Shown piece after piece: positions 1 through 9,531 of a stretch of 64,000 nt of DNA. This DNA comes from Yersinia thracica. Lineage in GTDB: Bacteria; Pseudomonadota; Gammaproteobacteria; Enterobacterales; Enterobacteriaceae. Position 1 is the stretch's first letter; each line of letters begins with the position of its first letter. Location: contig NZ_CABHXX010000110.1 of NCBI RefSeq assembly GCF_902170565.1, positions 62,001-126,000 on the forward strand, given 5' to 3'. The position numbers and the translations under genes are program-made. A model generated the notes under the pieces. That model was given only the letters and a program-made list of their open reading frames with translations, did no database searches and was not told where the DNA came from.

Positions 1-715
1 AGTTACCGTAGCGAACTTGCTGTAAATAGCGCTGTGTACTGGCTTGTGGGTGACTGGCACTTTCTGTTGTATCAATGCCGCTATCATCTTCGCGTTGATA
101 GTGATAGCAAATATGCTCGCCAGTGGGTGAAACTGATTCTTCTAATAGCCATTCAGCTATATGGTTTGGATTATCCGGGGAGGCGATATGCGCCAGCGGA
201 GATTTCCCCAGACAATGTTGCTGACCATCTGCGCTGTAGATTAACCAAAATGCAGTGAGGCCCGATGTTGAGTCTTGTGGTTGCCAGAATTCAATACGAT
301 CGAACCCGCCCTCAATGCGCGGTTGATAACGCGTCACGGCAAAATCGGCTGATGCATAGCGCGCATCTATCGCGCTTTCATTGGCGGCTGAAACCGCGAT
401 CAGCACTTCGCCACTAGGGCCGATAAACTCATCACGGTTATCATAGTGGGGGACGCCGTGGGCAGTGCGGCGTCGGATTGACAGCATACCCATGTGCCAG
501 CCGAGACCAAAGGGGCTATTACCGCCGCCACTGCTGTAACTCAGTGCCAGCCCTGGCGCATAGCCGCGGCCCGCGGAAATAGGTAAAGGTAGGGTTAAAC
601 TGGCCAGCCCACTTGGGCCGATAGCCCCCAGCGATTCGCCCATCCCTGCAATAGCACCGCCCCCTTTAGGGAGCGACAATGGTGCTACGCCGACTTGTTG
701 TTTGTTGTTTTCCAT
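1..715 (-). CDS. tcaC: Tc toxin subunit TcaC, N-terminal part (runs off the left edge)
   Basis: This is the TcB-type subunit of an insecticidal toxin complex. In Photorhabdus and Yersinia it forms, with TccC, the cocoon that docks on the TcA pore. About 238 codons are visible. The protein opens MENNKQQVGVAPLSLPKG, followed by a Gly/Ser-rich stretch (GRGYAPGLALSYSSGGG, SPFGLGWHMG) typical of the SpvB-like N-terminal domain shared by TcaC, TcdB and SpvB. An AGGAG Shine-Dalgarno lies a few bases upstream of the ATG, which supports this start. It lies 56 bp downstream of tcaB in the same direction, so it is probably co-transcribed. The rest of the gene and any tccC lie outside the window. Confidence 0.9.
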   Translation of the reverse strand, partial: MENNKQQVGVAPLSLPKGGGAIAGMGESLGAIGPSGLASLTLPLPISAGRGYAPGLALSYSSGGGNSPFGLGWHMGMLSIRRRTAHGVPHYDNRDEFIGPSGEVLIAVSAANESAIDARYASADFAVTRYQPRIEGGFDRIEFWQPQDSTSGLTAFWLIYSADGQQHCLGKSPLAHIASPDNPNHIAEWLLEESVSPTGEHICYHYQREDDSGIDTTESASHPQASTQRYLQQVRYGN

Positions 716-728
716 AATGGACTCCTGT

Positions 729-749
729 CAGGCCCCTTGTGAGGGCCTG
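729..749 (-). other. Hairpin between tcaB and tcaC
   Basis: CAGGCCC (729-735) and GGGCCTG (743-749) form a perfect 7-bp stem with a 7-nt loop in the gap between tcaB and tcaC. No T-run follows, so it is more likely a processing or mRNA-stability hairpin than a terminator. It sits just before the tcaC Shine-Dalgarno. Confidence 0.5.
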
Positions 750-771
750 TTTGGGTTAAGTAACGGCGTTA

Positions 772-3700
772 TCAGGAACGAATGGTGTAGCGAACATGCA
801 AAATGATGTCACTCAGGCTTTGTAGCAGTGCCTGTTGTTTACCGGTTGCATTGGGGAAGCGCAGTACCAATGCGCCAGTATCGCTAATATCGATTCCCTC
901 AAATGGCAGATACTTGCCGTCGTTGAAGTCCAGTTGGAACTGGCCGCTATCATTCATACCGCGCGAGATAGCGATAGCGGTACAACCATTTGCCAGTTGC
1001 TTGTAGTCACCGTCGTAGCTTAATGTCGCCTGAACATCTTGATAAGGGCCTAACAGCGCAGGTAGAGAAACACTGATTTGCTTGATGCGGCGTTTTTTGC
1101 CCAATGACATGGCCTGCGGATAGTCAGTATCTAGCGCCAATTCAGTGATTTTGACTGAGACACTTAAGATATTGTCTTTGATGCTGACGGTAGTCCCCCC
1201 TTCGGCTGTTTGCTCCTCGGTGGTTTTCTGACTGATATATTCAGAGATTTTTTCAGCCAGATTAAAGTGTGCTGATGATGCATCATAAAGTCCCGCCAGT
1301 GAAATACTGCGCTCCACTTCCAGCGCCCGTTGGTCTTCAATCAGCCAGATATTTTCCAGTTTTTGCAGATTCAGCATCAGATCTTCACCGGCCAATAACC
1401 CTTGATACAGGTCATTCCAACCGGAGCTAATAAACAGATGCTGGGTTTTGCTGGCATCGATATCCCGCTCCAGCCCACTTTTCGCCATTAAGCACAGTGG
1501 TTGAGCGGCATCAAACAGTTGGTAGTACAAGCCAGACAAGCGCCCGACCATCCAGTTGTATAGCTCTTTGCCACTAAAACGCGTGGTTTGCATCTGATAA
1601 ACGGCCAAGGCATGGGATTGTTCCATTTCAGCTAAATCGCGCTGTTTTTGTGCCATTGAGATCTGAAGATCCAGGCCGGTGAGTTGCTCCTGTAACTGCG
1701 CTACGTCTTTCTCTGCCAGTGTGTGCTGTAATTGCCATTCTTCAGCTCGACGGGCAAAGTTGGCCTTGACCTCCTGTATACCCGCTCCTTGTTCAATGCT
1801 GCCAGCCGCAATTTGAATACCCCAGCCAGTCGATTGCGCTATCGCTCCCCAATGTGAACCACCATCGGCCATGCCAAAAATATTGGGCGCTGTGTCCACC
1901 GCCGCACCGACTGCGATGGGAATGATTGCTGTCAGTCCTAGCATTTGCGATGCAATACGCATTTCTAACCCTTTTTGTTCATAGTTAGAAATATCGCCAG
2001 AAATAAGCTTGCCATAATATTCCAGCCGTTCTTCTGCACCGCTTTTCATCACGGTGGTGGCTTCACGGCTACTTTGCAGAATACCGATATTGGCATTTTG
2101 GATATCGCGGGTTTGCTTTAGTACCTGCTGTTGCTGCTGCTGTAACAACAGAGCCATGGCTTCGCTATCTTGTCTTTCCAAAGCGTTTTGCAACGCATTA
2201 CCAAATTGCATCACCGAACTGACCGCCCCTTTGGCGCGCTCCAACAACACTGGGAAGCGGTATAAACTGGTGGCGGCTGCAATTGGATTTAAAGCAGAAC
2301 CGATGCCATTGCCAGCACTATGTTGGCGTTGTAACTCTTTGGGATCGACGGGGGCTGCAAATAATGGCAAATGCAGCGGCTGGCCATCCAGACTGAGATT
2401 ATGGCGCAGGTTATATAGCCGGGTTTCCAGCTTATCCCAATAGGCCAGTAATACTTCGTTGTAAGGCGGTAAGAAGTTACTGTCTGTGGTGTCTTTTAGA
2501 TTTTGATTTTTCCAATCATGGGCCAGTTGGATTTCTGGCCGTGGCCCTAATAATTGGCTGGCCTGGATATAATACATTTTGGCATCAACCAGCGTATCTC
2601 GCTCTAATTGACGATAGGCCTGATCACCTCGAGCAATTAATACATCCAGCGTGCGCATAAAGACTGCCAGTTTATATTGCATTGGATCTTTCATGGCAAT
2701 GATATCGGGATCAGTGGTTGCCAGCGCGATAGTGCCGTCCCAATCGCTATCTTTTTGCAGTGGTAACATATTCCAATACCGGACGTTTTCTTCGTCCAGT
2801 TGTAATTTACCGCTTGCATCACGATAACCGGCGCTATTAAACAGGAATTTTAACCAGCGTTCAGCTTCATCAAACCGTTGTTCGGTAAGGAAACGGACAG
2901 AAGCCAGTAAAGGAATATGGAAGAACAATTCCCATAGGTAAATGCCGTAGGACTGATTAAAATCTTTCGACGAAATGTGGTCAATCTGTTCATTATAATT
3001 TAACAGCTTGTCGATGCTGACTTGTAAGTTACTAATTAATTGTAGAGGATCTGCTATCGTCAATTTAGTCGGTTGGTCAGTAATAATAATATTCGAGCCA
3101 TCAGGATTCTTGTTTCTCTCGGATATTTCCCAGTCAAAGGAAATATATAGAGGTTTGCTTTTGTTTGGTATGATATGATTTTCGATTATTTTATTGTCAA
3201 AAACTATCACTTCATTGTTTTCAAAGTGAATGTTTATTTTTGTAATTTTGACATGTTCAGCCGCCACTGACGTTGAACGAAGTGTTACGGGTTGGTAAAC
3301 TGACGTATTAATTTTATTGTATATTAATGTTATATGTCCTTCAGCAGATAAACCTGTTGGGATTGTGATTTTATTTATTTTGTAAAATTCACCTGCCACA
3401 GGGTCTTCATAACTAAAGTGATCTTTAATTCTCTCTAGTTTATTTACATCAAACTTGACTTTATTATTGCTAATATCATATTTGGAGTTGTTAATCCAGC
3501 TGTTGTCGCTATTTTTATAGCTGACATTCAGATAGTGAAAAGTTATTTCCTTATTTTCTGCTGTTTTTCTAATTTCACTAGACTCCCATGAAATAAATAA
3601 TCTATTCCTCTGCCAGAAAAGACTAATGTGGTCTTTATGTAACCCATCGATGTTGCAGTTGACCTTCAGCCACTCTGACCAAATGTAATTATCCGCGCTA

Positions 3701-4308
3701 TTTTCCTCACAACTGCGCCAATAATATTGATAGGGGACTTCCTGAGTACGGGCTATAAAGAAATGCTTATTGCTATTAGGCACAACAAGGTGACTGATGG
3801 TATCTAATCTCGCCAATTTTTCATAATTATTCAGGTAATTATCCATGGCTTTCGTTACTGAAGCTTCAGTCAGCTTAGTTTGATTGATACTTTGCTCAAA
3901 TTCGGTAAATAGCTCAGTTTTATTATAGCGTAAGGTGGGGTCAATATAATCTGCTGCATAGTATTGTAGTTTCTCTTTGCCCGCCCAGCGGGCGTAGCGT
4001 TTATTGTAAATGCTCCAATCATGCAGGAAGTTATCAGTGCTAAAATGCTTCGCGACCTTATCGGCAGCGGCTTCAGGTTCGGCACCATCAATACAGCGCT
4101 CAATATACAGTTGCAAGCTGCTGATTGCCTCGGCAACTTTCGAGGTTTTTACCGCACTGCTGATTTTTGTATCCAGTAATAAATGTTGGTATAGATTATC
4201 AGCATTCTTAATTTCATCTTTATCAAAAATATCATTGGAAATAGAGTAGTTAACTAATGCATCGCGGCGCGATTCATTAATTTTATTCCATACGTTAGCA
4301 TTAGACAT
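772..4308 (-). CDS. tcaB: Tc toxin subunit TcaB (C-terminal half of the TcA pore)
   Basis: A 1178-residue protein close in length to Photorhabdus TcaB. In two-gene TcA toxins, TcaA and TcaB together form the pentameric injection device. The N-terminal region (about residues 80-180) resembles the ABC-toxin N-terminal region. The middle (about 200-400) is AT-rich at DNA level and beta-rich in predicted character. A short glutamine run (LLLQQQQQQ) occurs near residue 725. The C-terminal third has the alternating long helices and channel-like hydrophobic stretch (TAIIPIAVGAAVD) expected of the pore and TcB-binding part. An AGGA motif precedes the ATG. It lies 41 bp after tcaA. No signal peptide is visible, as is usual for Tc subunits. 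Confidence 0.9.
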   Translation of the reverse strand: MSNANVWNKINESRRDALVNYSISNDIFDKDEIKNADNLYQHLLLDTKISSAVKTSKVAEAISSLQLYIERCIDGAEPEAAADKVAKHFSTDNFLHDWSIYNKRYARWAGKEKLQYYAADYIDPTLRYNKTELFTEFEQSINQTKLTEASVTKAMDNYLNNYEKLARLDTISHLVVPNSNKHFFIARTQEVPYQYYWRSCEENSADNYIWSEWLKVNCNIDGLHKDHISLFWQRNRLFISWESSEIRKTAENKEITFHYLNVSYKNSDNSWINNSKYDISNNKVKFDVNKLERIKDHFSYEDPVAGEFYKINKITIPTGLSAEGHITLIYNKINTSVYQPVTLRSTSVAAEHVKITKINIHFENNEVIVFDNKIIENHIIPNKSKPLYISFDWEISERNKNPDGSNIIITDQPTKLTIADPLQLISNLQVSIDKLLNYNEQIDHISSKDFNQSYGIYLWELFFHIPLLASVRFLTEQRFDEAERWLKFLFNSAGYRDASGKLQLDEENVRYWNMLPLQKDSDWDGTIALATTDPDIIAMKDPMQYKLAVFMRTLDVLIARGDQAYRQLERDTLVDAKMYYIQASQLLGPRPEIQLAHDWKNQNLKDTTDSNFLPPYNEVLLAYWDKLETRLYNLRHNLSLDGQPLHLPLFAAPVDPKELQRQHSAGNGIGSALNPIAAATSLYRFPVLLERAKGAVSSVMQFGNALQNALERQDSEAMALLLQQQQQQVLKQTRDIQNANIGILQSSREATTVMKSGAEERLEYYGKLISGDISNYEQKGLEMRIASQMLGLTAIIPIAVGAAVDTAPNIFGMADGGSHWGAIAQSTGWGIQIAAGSIEQGAGIQEVKANFARRAEEWQLQHTLAEKDVAQLQEQLTGLDLQISMAQKQRDLAEMEQSHALAVYQMQTTRFSGKELYNWMVGRLSGLYYQLFDAAQPLCLMAKSGLERDIDASKTQHLFISSGWNDLYQGLLAGEDLMLNLQKLENIWLIEDQRALEVERSISLAGLYDASSAHFNLAEKISEYISQKTTEEQTAEGGTTVSIKDNILSVSVKITELALDTDYPQAMSLGKKRRIKQISVSLPALLGPYQDVQATLSYDGDYKQLANGCTAIAISRGMNDSGQFQLDFNDGKYLPFEGIDISDTGALVLRFPNATGKQQALLQSLSDIILHVRYTIRS

Positions 4309-4349
4309 AATTTAATATCCTATAAGGTTTGTAGACGAAACTTAAAATA

Positions 4350-6821
4350 TTATAAGCTGGCGATTAACCCTTCAGTTGTTGATTTTACAACTGATTTTAA
4401 TTGGTCATTATGTGCCTCTAACGCTAATGATTTTAAATTCATTAGGTCTTTGACTGTTATATTAAGTTGGTGAGCCATATTGATGTGGCTACAGAGTTTA
4501 TTTACAGTAATAAATTGCACTGGATATTGTTCAGGGGAAGTATTTTCAATCATCTCCTTAGCTTGTTGCTGATCCCAACCATGGATTTTGACGAGCATGC
4601 TTTCTTCTGAAAAAGTAATTTCGTTAATTACTCTATTATTGTTTTTTATTTTCAGGTTGAGTTCTTCTCTTTTTTTACTTTCGCTAATTATATCTTCATT
4701 CGTGAGTTGTAAAAAATGGCTAAGCTGTTCTATTTCGATAAGTTGACTATTTCTATCGCTGCTTATACCTTTCAAATTAGATGTTAGCGTTTCAATATAA
4801 TTTAAAAGTTCGCCTTTTTGTTTCTCGTATTGTTGTGCGAAATATTTACCCGCGTCAGGAGGGAAAAAATCGTCACTAGATGTTTGCTCAATTAAAATCG
4901 TTAGTCTTTTAGCTAAAGCGTTTTTTGACGTGATTTTTGATTCTATGCTTTGTATTTCTATGCTTAGATTATTTGATGAGGTTTTTAATTCCTTAATTTT
5001 ATTTGAATTTTCATCTACTGATGTTAGTTTTTTATTTATATCCTCTAATTGTTTTTCAAGCTCCTTAGTTTCTAACTTCAAATTTTTTAAATTAATACCA
5101 TCACTACTATTTAATAAAGGAAAATAGCGCAACGCTTCAGAAACCGGCACTTTAACCTGCTGTTGCCAGGCTTTGAAATCAGCCAGTAAACATAATAATG
5201 AGAAGTTCGGGCGTAATGGTTGTTCGCTACCTGTCATTAACTGAGGTTGCAGCAGTAAATCAATATCTTGCGGAGTCAGCTCGGCCCACTGGGCAATCAA
5301 TACGTATTGGCTAAGTTTTTGACATTGAGCCACAAGCTCTGGGTGATGTTCCAGTTTTTCCAGTGTTGGATTATCTGCAAACACATCAGTAATATTTTGG
5401 ATGAATACCTTAGGTTTAAAATCAGCGTCATTGCTTTCCAACCAACGGACTAACCCAGCAATCACTTCTGTTTTCAAATGGAAACCAGCAGCTAAACTGC
5501 GGCATAAACTTTGTTTTAATAATTCAGCATCTGCCTGGATATCCACGGAGTGATAAATATTGGACAGGAAATTAAACAGTTCCGGTGTGGCGGTCGCACT
5601 GTATTGTGTGGTGAGCATGGCGTTGAGTGCCGTAAGATCCAACTTTTTCTCATGGACCCATTGCACAATATTTTCCAGTTCACTTATGGCGGAAAGAATA
5701 GTGGATATGTCTCCTTGAGCGATATTTTTCATCACCTCTGGTTTCTCACATAGCATCAATAGCATTTCTGCTTGTGAGAAACTAAGACCAAACAACTGCG
5801 GAATAATCTCACCAGTGGCGCTATCATTTCTTTTGCTAATGACGGCAGAAAATTGATCGACAGACAGGCCATATTGGTGGTTAAGGCGCACATATTCGGA
5901 CAACACTGTCAGAACCTGTTCATTAGTTGAATGGCTATTACCCTGAATATCTGCGATTAATTTATTTAACTGACTGACGGTGAGCTTAGCGGCATGCGCC
6001 AAACGTTTATTATTTGTCAGTGATGATTCTGCTGTCAGTAAATCATAACTTGCAGGGTTTAATCCTAATTGTTCCTGTACCAGTGCTGGGGTGAGCTTAA
6101 CTTGCTGGATATCATCAGCTAATAGGGCTGCAATATTCCGCAAGCGAGTATGCTTGCTTTCCAGTACTGCATTAATGATGGTCAGCTCATCATCATAGGG
6201 TAGGGTAAATGAGTCTTCGTCATATTTCCCCGTGATTTTTGCCAGGTCGTCTAAGTTGATCTTTTTTTGTAATGTCTCTAGCAGAATATCCAGTGTAGAG
6301 ACTTCTTGTTTGGCTGTTTCATCGCTCAATATCAATGTTTGCAGATCGGGGCGGCGTTTATCAATATGCAATGGACTGTTTTTATCGTGTAACTCTTGGG
6401 CCACTTCATATAGTTTGCACAAGTAGCGGCTTGGAGAGAACATTGATTGAATTGATGACGGTGCGGCATATTTATCTGTTCTTTCTGGAATAGCGTTATC
6501 AGTGAGTTGGTTTGCGGATGTTCGTAGCGGTGTTACCTCATCCAGTGTATTCAACTTAGTGATACTTTGTAGCACCGGGTCAAGGCGCAATTGTTGGGCA
6601 CGTTTCCTGGCATATTGATTATTGACCTCCGCTTTTGCCTGACAATAAAGCAGGTTTGCAATTTCCTCAGTACTATTGGCTTTCACCACTTGCTCAATAA
6701 ACTGTGCTGGACTTTCTCCAGCCACATCGAAAATAGTTTTAAGCCCTGGAATATTTAGGGCTGCAATTTCTTTTTCGAGTGTTGTTGCAGTTGACGATAA
6801 GTTACTTTTTTTATTCGGCAT
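4350..6821 (-). CDS. tcaA: Tc toxin subunit TcaA (N-terminal half of TcA)
   Basis: An 823-residue protein with the SpvA/VRP1-like region of TcA toxins in its first 150 residues (SIQSMFSPSRYLCKLYEVA, then LHIDKRRPDLQTLILSDE). The remaining helical shell runs to about residue 570. Residues of roughly 572-741 are strongly charged and Asn/Lys/Glu-rich with heptad-like character (for example TKELEKQLEDINKKL), suggesting a coiled coil, and the matching DNA (about 4600-5110) is visibly more AT-rich than its flanks. An AGAGGT ribosome site supports the ATG. It is first in the tcaA-tcaB-tcaC unit, directly downstream of a LysR-type regulator. Confidence 0.88.
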   Translation of the reverse strand: MPNKKSNLSSTATTLEKEIAALNIPGLKTIFDVAGESPAQFIEQVVKANSTEEIANLLYCQAKAEVNNQYARKRAQQLRLDPVLQSITKLNTLDEVTPLRTSANQLTDNAIPERTDKYAAPSSIQSMFSPSRYLCKLYEVAQELHDKNSPLHIDKRRPDLQTLILSDETAKQEVSTLDILLETLQKKINLDDLAKITGKYDEDSFTLPYDDELTIINAVLESKHTRLRNIAALLADDIQQVKLTPALVQEQLGLNPASYDLLTAESSLTNNKRLAHAAKLTVSQLNKLIADIQGNSHSTNEQVLTVLSEYVRLNHQYGLSVDQFSAVISKRNDSATGEIIPQLFGLSFSQAEMLLMLCEKPEVMKNIAQGDISTILSAISELENIVQWVHEKKLDLTALNAMLTTQYSATATPELFNFLSNIYHSVDIQADAELLKQSLCRSLAAGFHLKTEVIAGLVRWLESNDADFKPKVFIQNITDVFADNPTLEKLEHHPELVAQCQKLSQYVLIAQWAELTPQDIDLLLQPQLMTGSEQPLRPNFSLLCLLADFKAWQQQVKVPVSEALRYFPLLNSSDGINLKNLKLETKELEKQLEDINKKLTSVDENSNKIKELKTSSNNLSIEIQSIESKITSKNALAKRLTILIEQTSSDDFFPPDAGKYFAQQYEKQKGELLNYIETLTSNLKGISSDRNSQLIEIEQLSHFLQLTNEDIISESKKREELNLKIKNNNRVINEITFSEESMLVKIHGWDQQQAKEMIENTSPEQYPVQFITVNKLCSHINMAHQLNITVKDLMNLKSLALEAHNDQLKSVVKSTTEGLIASL

Positions 6822-6902
6822 GATAGACCTCTATGCAGTTGGGTGGTAACGTTGTTTACAAAAAAACATTAATTTATTTATCTCTAATGTGGCAAAATTT
6901 AA

Positions 6903-7769
6903 TTAGCTATTAATTTTCATTTCCCGCCATGACAGCGGAGATTTTTTCTGTAGATGATTGATAAAAAAATCTTTTCTAATAACTGAGCTTTTAAAATAGA
7001 TGTAATAGAAGATTTCAAAATTTACATCTTTGCTATAACTGATGTTTAATTCTTTAAAAGAATCTTTCTCAACACTAAAACCTTCTGTGGTCAATGATAT
7101 CCCGGCGCCTTTTTCAATAAGGTTATAGCGCACTCTTTGATTATCTACATGTAATATTTTTTCTCTGAATCCTTGTTTTTTCATTTTTTCAAAAAAATTT
7201 TTAAAAGAGCATGAAGAAGAAAAAATATTACTCTGTAAAAATGGCAGTTTCTTAATATGTTCAACTTTGTCAGGTAAGTCATTTAAATGTGATGCGTATA
7301 ACAGAGTGGCTTTGCAAGTGGCGACTAATTTCACGTCAAAGTCACACTCTTTTACCTCCTTGGTGCTTATGAATATATCCAGTTGATTTACATCACTTAC
7401 ATTTTCTTGAAGTTCAATATTACAGTGGCCTGAGGATAAAAAATAATCACATATAAAACCTGCATAGGCTGATTTTAACTGATAAGTTCCTATATTAATG
7501 ATTCCGCTTTTACTTCTTTTGTATATTGTGCTCAGCTCAGTTAATCGGGTGTAGGTGGGGAATATATCCTTATAAAAATTACTGCCTTTATCCGTTAGTT
7601 TCAGCCCTGAAGTTGCTCGGATAAATAGTTTAAAACCTAATTCTTCCTCGAGTATTTTTATACTCCGACTCATCGGAGGTGGTGTTGAAAATAGTTTAAC
7701 AGCTGCGCTGGTCAGTGAACCTTCCTGAACCGTGGTAATGAATACGAGTAAGTTTTTTGATATAAACAT
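6903..7769 (-). CDS. LysR-type regulator of the Tc locus (YitR/TcaR2-like)
   Basis: A 288-residue LysR-type protein. The helix-turn-helix is at residues 4-62 (SLTSAAVKLFSTPPPMSRSI, then ILEEELGFKLF) and is followed by an AT-rich effector domain. The position just upstream of tcaA and in the same orientation matches the LysR activators of Yersinia tc loci (YitR in Y. pestis, TcaR2 in Y. enterocolitica). I infer that it activates tcaABC. I chose the ATG at 7769 because the helix-turn-helix then starts at the usual place; an in-frame TTG at 7811 would add 14 residues. Base composition is AT-rich, like the rest of the 5' Tc region, which suits acquired, H-NS-silenced DNA. Confidence 0.8.
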   Translation of the reverse strand: MFISKNLLVFITTVQEGSLTSAAVKLFSTPPPMSRSIKILEEELGFKLFIRATSGLKLTDKGSNFYKDIFPTYTRLTELSTIYKRSKSGIINIGTYQLKSAYAGFICDYFLSSGHCNIELQENVSDVNQLDIFISTKEVKECDFDVKLVATCKATLLYASHLNDLPDKVEHIKKLPFLQSNIFSSSCSFKNFFEKMKKQGFREKILHVDNQRVRYNLIEKGAGISLTTEGFSVEKDSFKELNISYSKDVNFEIFYYIYFKSSVIRKDFFINHLQKKSPLSWREMKINS

Positions 7770-7958
7770 ATGCACCACTTTATTTTTAAATGCGCCATAT
7801 GTACAACTCAATATATAGCGATATAGAGCTTTTAGTCTATTCCATATATTGGAAGCACTTGGGCGAATTCAGTCAATTTGAACCAATAAGATTATTCTCA
7901 ATTAAACTGAGAAATTTCTCATTAACTAGCATTTTGTATATATGAATTGATCAAATAT

Positions 7959-8870
7959 CTAGCGATAACTGTGATATATCTCAGCGACTCGTTTAAAATA
8001 TTCGGTTAAATAATCGATGCAGACTTGGACTTTGAGTGGCATTTTATCTTTCTCGGTATATAACGCATATACTGGCCGAGGATCAGAATGGTATTTTTTA
8101 AACAATACTTCGACTTCACCTCGTTTAATTTCTTCTATTACCCACATGAGTGGCGCATAGGCAATTCCTGCGCCCGCCTTGAGCCAGCGGATCATAGTTT
8201 GTGAGTCATTGGTGACAAAGCGCCCTTGTGGCGATATTTGCGTGGTAATACCTTCTGGTGCAATCAATTCAAAATTGCTATCTGGCCGTACGCTGTATTC
8301 CAGCCAGGAAAAATTGGTCATGTCACTGGGTTTTTCGGGGGTGCCATTTTGCAACAAATAGCTTTTGGCGGCACATACGACCATCGGCATCGAGCCGAGG
8401 CGGCGGGAAAACAGCCCTGAATCGGGTAAAGCACCCACGCGGATCACCACGTCCAAACCATCGGCAATCAAGTCCGGGGCCGGAATACCGGTGACCAGAT
8501 TAACTGACAGGCCGGGGTACTCTTTCAGCATGTCAGCGGTCATGGTTGCCAGCACATTTTGTGCCATAGTTGATGAACAACCGATGCGCAGTGTGCCGGT
8601 CGGTGTGTTGTTAAAGGCATACAGCTGCTCATGAACTTCCTGTACTTCCTGCAACATGCGCCGGCAGCCTTGGTAATAAATCCGCCCAGCCTCTGTTAAA
8701 CCAATGCGGCGAGTACTGCGGTTAAGCAGCTTAACATTTAGCTCTGTTTCCAGTTTTGATACGGTCTGGCTGATTGAAGAAACACTCATTTCCAACTGTC
8801 GTGCGGCACCGGTAAAAGATCCGCACTCGACCACCTTGGCGAATACTGACATCCGTTTTAATCTTTCCAT
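7959..8870 (-). CDS. aaeR: LysR-type activator AaeR
   Basis: A 303-residue LysR-type regulator starting MERLKRMSVFAKVVE, nearly the same as E. coli AaeR through the helix-turn-helix (SFTGAARQLEMSVSSISQTV) and much of the co-inducer domain (LRIGCSSTMAQNVLA, IPAPDLIADGLDVVIRVGAL). AaeR activates the divergent aaeXAB efflux operon in response to aromatic carboxylic acids such as p-hydroxybenzoate. Here aaeXAB is also divergent and begins 451 bp away, the gap being enlarged by an ERIC element. The C-terminus diverges from the E. coli protein. Confidence 0.93.
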   Translation of the reverse strand: MERLKRMSVFAKVVECGSFTGAARQLEMSVSSISQTVSKLETELNVKLLNRSTRRIGLTEAGRIYYQGCRRMLQEVQEVHEQLYAFNNTPTGTLRIGCSSTMAQNVLATMTADMLKEYPGLSVNLVTGIPAPDLIADGLDVVIRVGALPDSGLFSRRLGSMPMVVCAAKSYLLQNGTPEKPSDMTNFSWLEYSVRPDSNFELIAPEGITTQISPQGRFVTNDSQTMIRWLKAGAGIAYAPLMWVIEEIKRGEVEVLFKKYHSDPRPVYALYTEKDKMPLKVQVCIDYLTEYFKRVAEIYHSYR

Positions 8871-9320
8871 ACTCCCTCCGGATGGATTGTTTTTACAGTG
8901 ATTATTAACTCTGACTTAAAAGTGATTTAGATCACACATCGTAGATAAGTTGATAATAAGCAGGCTAATATACTGCTGTCGGGATAGTTGCCTCAAGGTT
9001 GAAAACCTCGCGGCTGGAGTATTACCTTGTTTTATTCAAACAACAGTTATATCCGTCATACTTCAAGCTGCATGTGCGTTGGCTGTCATCACTCACCCCA
9101 GTCACTTACTGATGTAAGCTCTTGGGAGTTCGCTCAGTTGCCGTCTTCCTGCAACTCGAATTATTTAGGGTATATACTCGCTATTTAAGTTTAACCCATA
9201 GGGTGGGGTTATGGCTCTTGCTTTTAGCTGTGGTTGTAATGATTTGATGAGTTTTGTTACCGGCCTGATTATTCACTCAGGTGGAGGCACCGGTACCCTA
9301 TAACAGAAAGGATTTAAAGA
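8871..9320. other. aaeR-aaeX intergenic region
   Basis: This 450-bp divergent control region should hold the promoters of aaeR and aaeXAB and the AaeR binding site. It contains a full-length ERIC element (9050-9175) and, before it, a stretch with GTGATTTAGATCACAC (about 8920-8936) that resembles a CRP-type dyad (TGA and TCA half-sites). No further gene was recognised. Confidence 0.5.
9050..9175. repeat. ERIC element, full length
   Basis: A roughly 126-bp palindromic element. It starts CCGTCATACTTCAAGCTGCA, contains the ERIC core CTCACCCCAGTCACTTAC and ATGTAAGCTCTTGGGAG, and ends CTCGAATTATTTAGGGTATA. It lies between aaeR and aaeX. Confidence 0.9.
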
Positions 9321-9524
9321 ATGAGTTTGCTCCCGGTGATGGTGATTTTCGGCCTGTCTTTCCCACCGATATTTCTTGAACTGCTTCTCTCGCTGGCACT
9401 TTTTTTTGTGGTACGCAGATTACTGCAACCAACGGGTATTTATGAGTTTGTTTGGCATCCAGCACTCTTTAATACTGCGTTGTATTGCTGCCTTTTTTAC
9501 TTAATTTCTCGTCTTTCATCCTGA
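9321..9524 (+). CDS. aaeX: Small membrane protein AaeX
   Basis: A 67-residue hydrophobic protein with two predicted membrane segments, starting [18 protein letters not shown] as in the E. coli AaeX (DUF1656) family. It is the first gene of aaeXAB, and its molecular role is not known. An AAAGGA ribosome site precedes the ATG. It is 7 bp upstream of aaeA. Confidence 0.93.
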   Translation: MSLLPVMVIFGLSFPPIFLELLLSLALFFVVRRLLQPTGIYEFVWHPALFNTALYCCLFYLISRLSS

Positions 9525-9531
9525 GGTTGCC

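Noticed and set aside
34-258. 74-codon frame antisense to tcaC
   Set aside because: It is a shadow of the tcaC start region, without a ribosome site or family resemblance.
2054-2443. 129-codon frame antisense to tcaB
   Set aside because: It lies wholly within tcaB on the other strand, is Cys/Leu/Arg-rich as expected of a shadow frame, and has no ribosome site.
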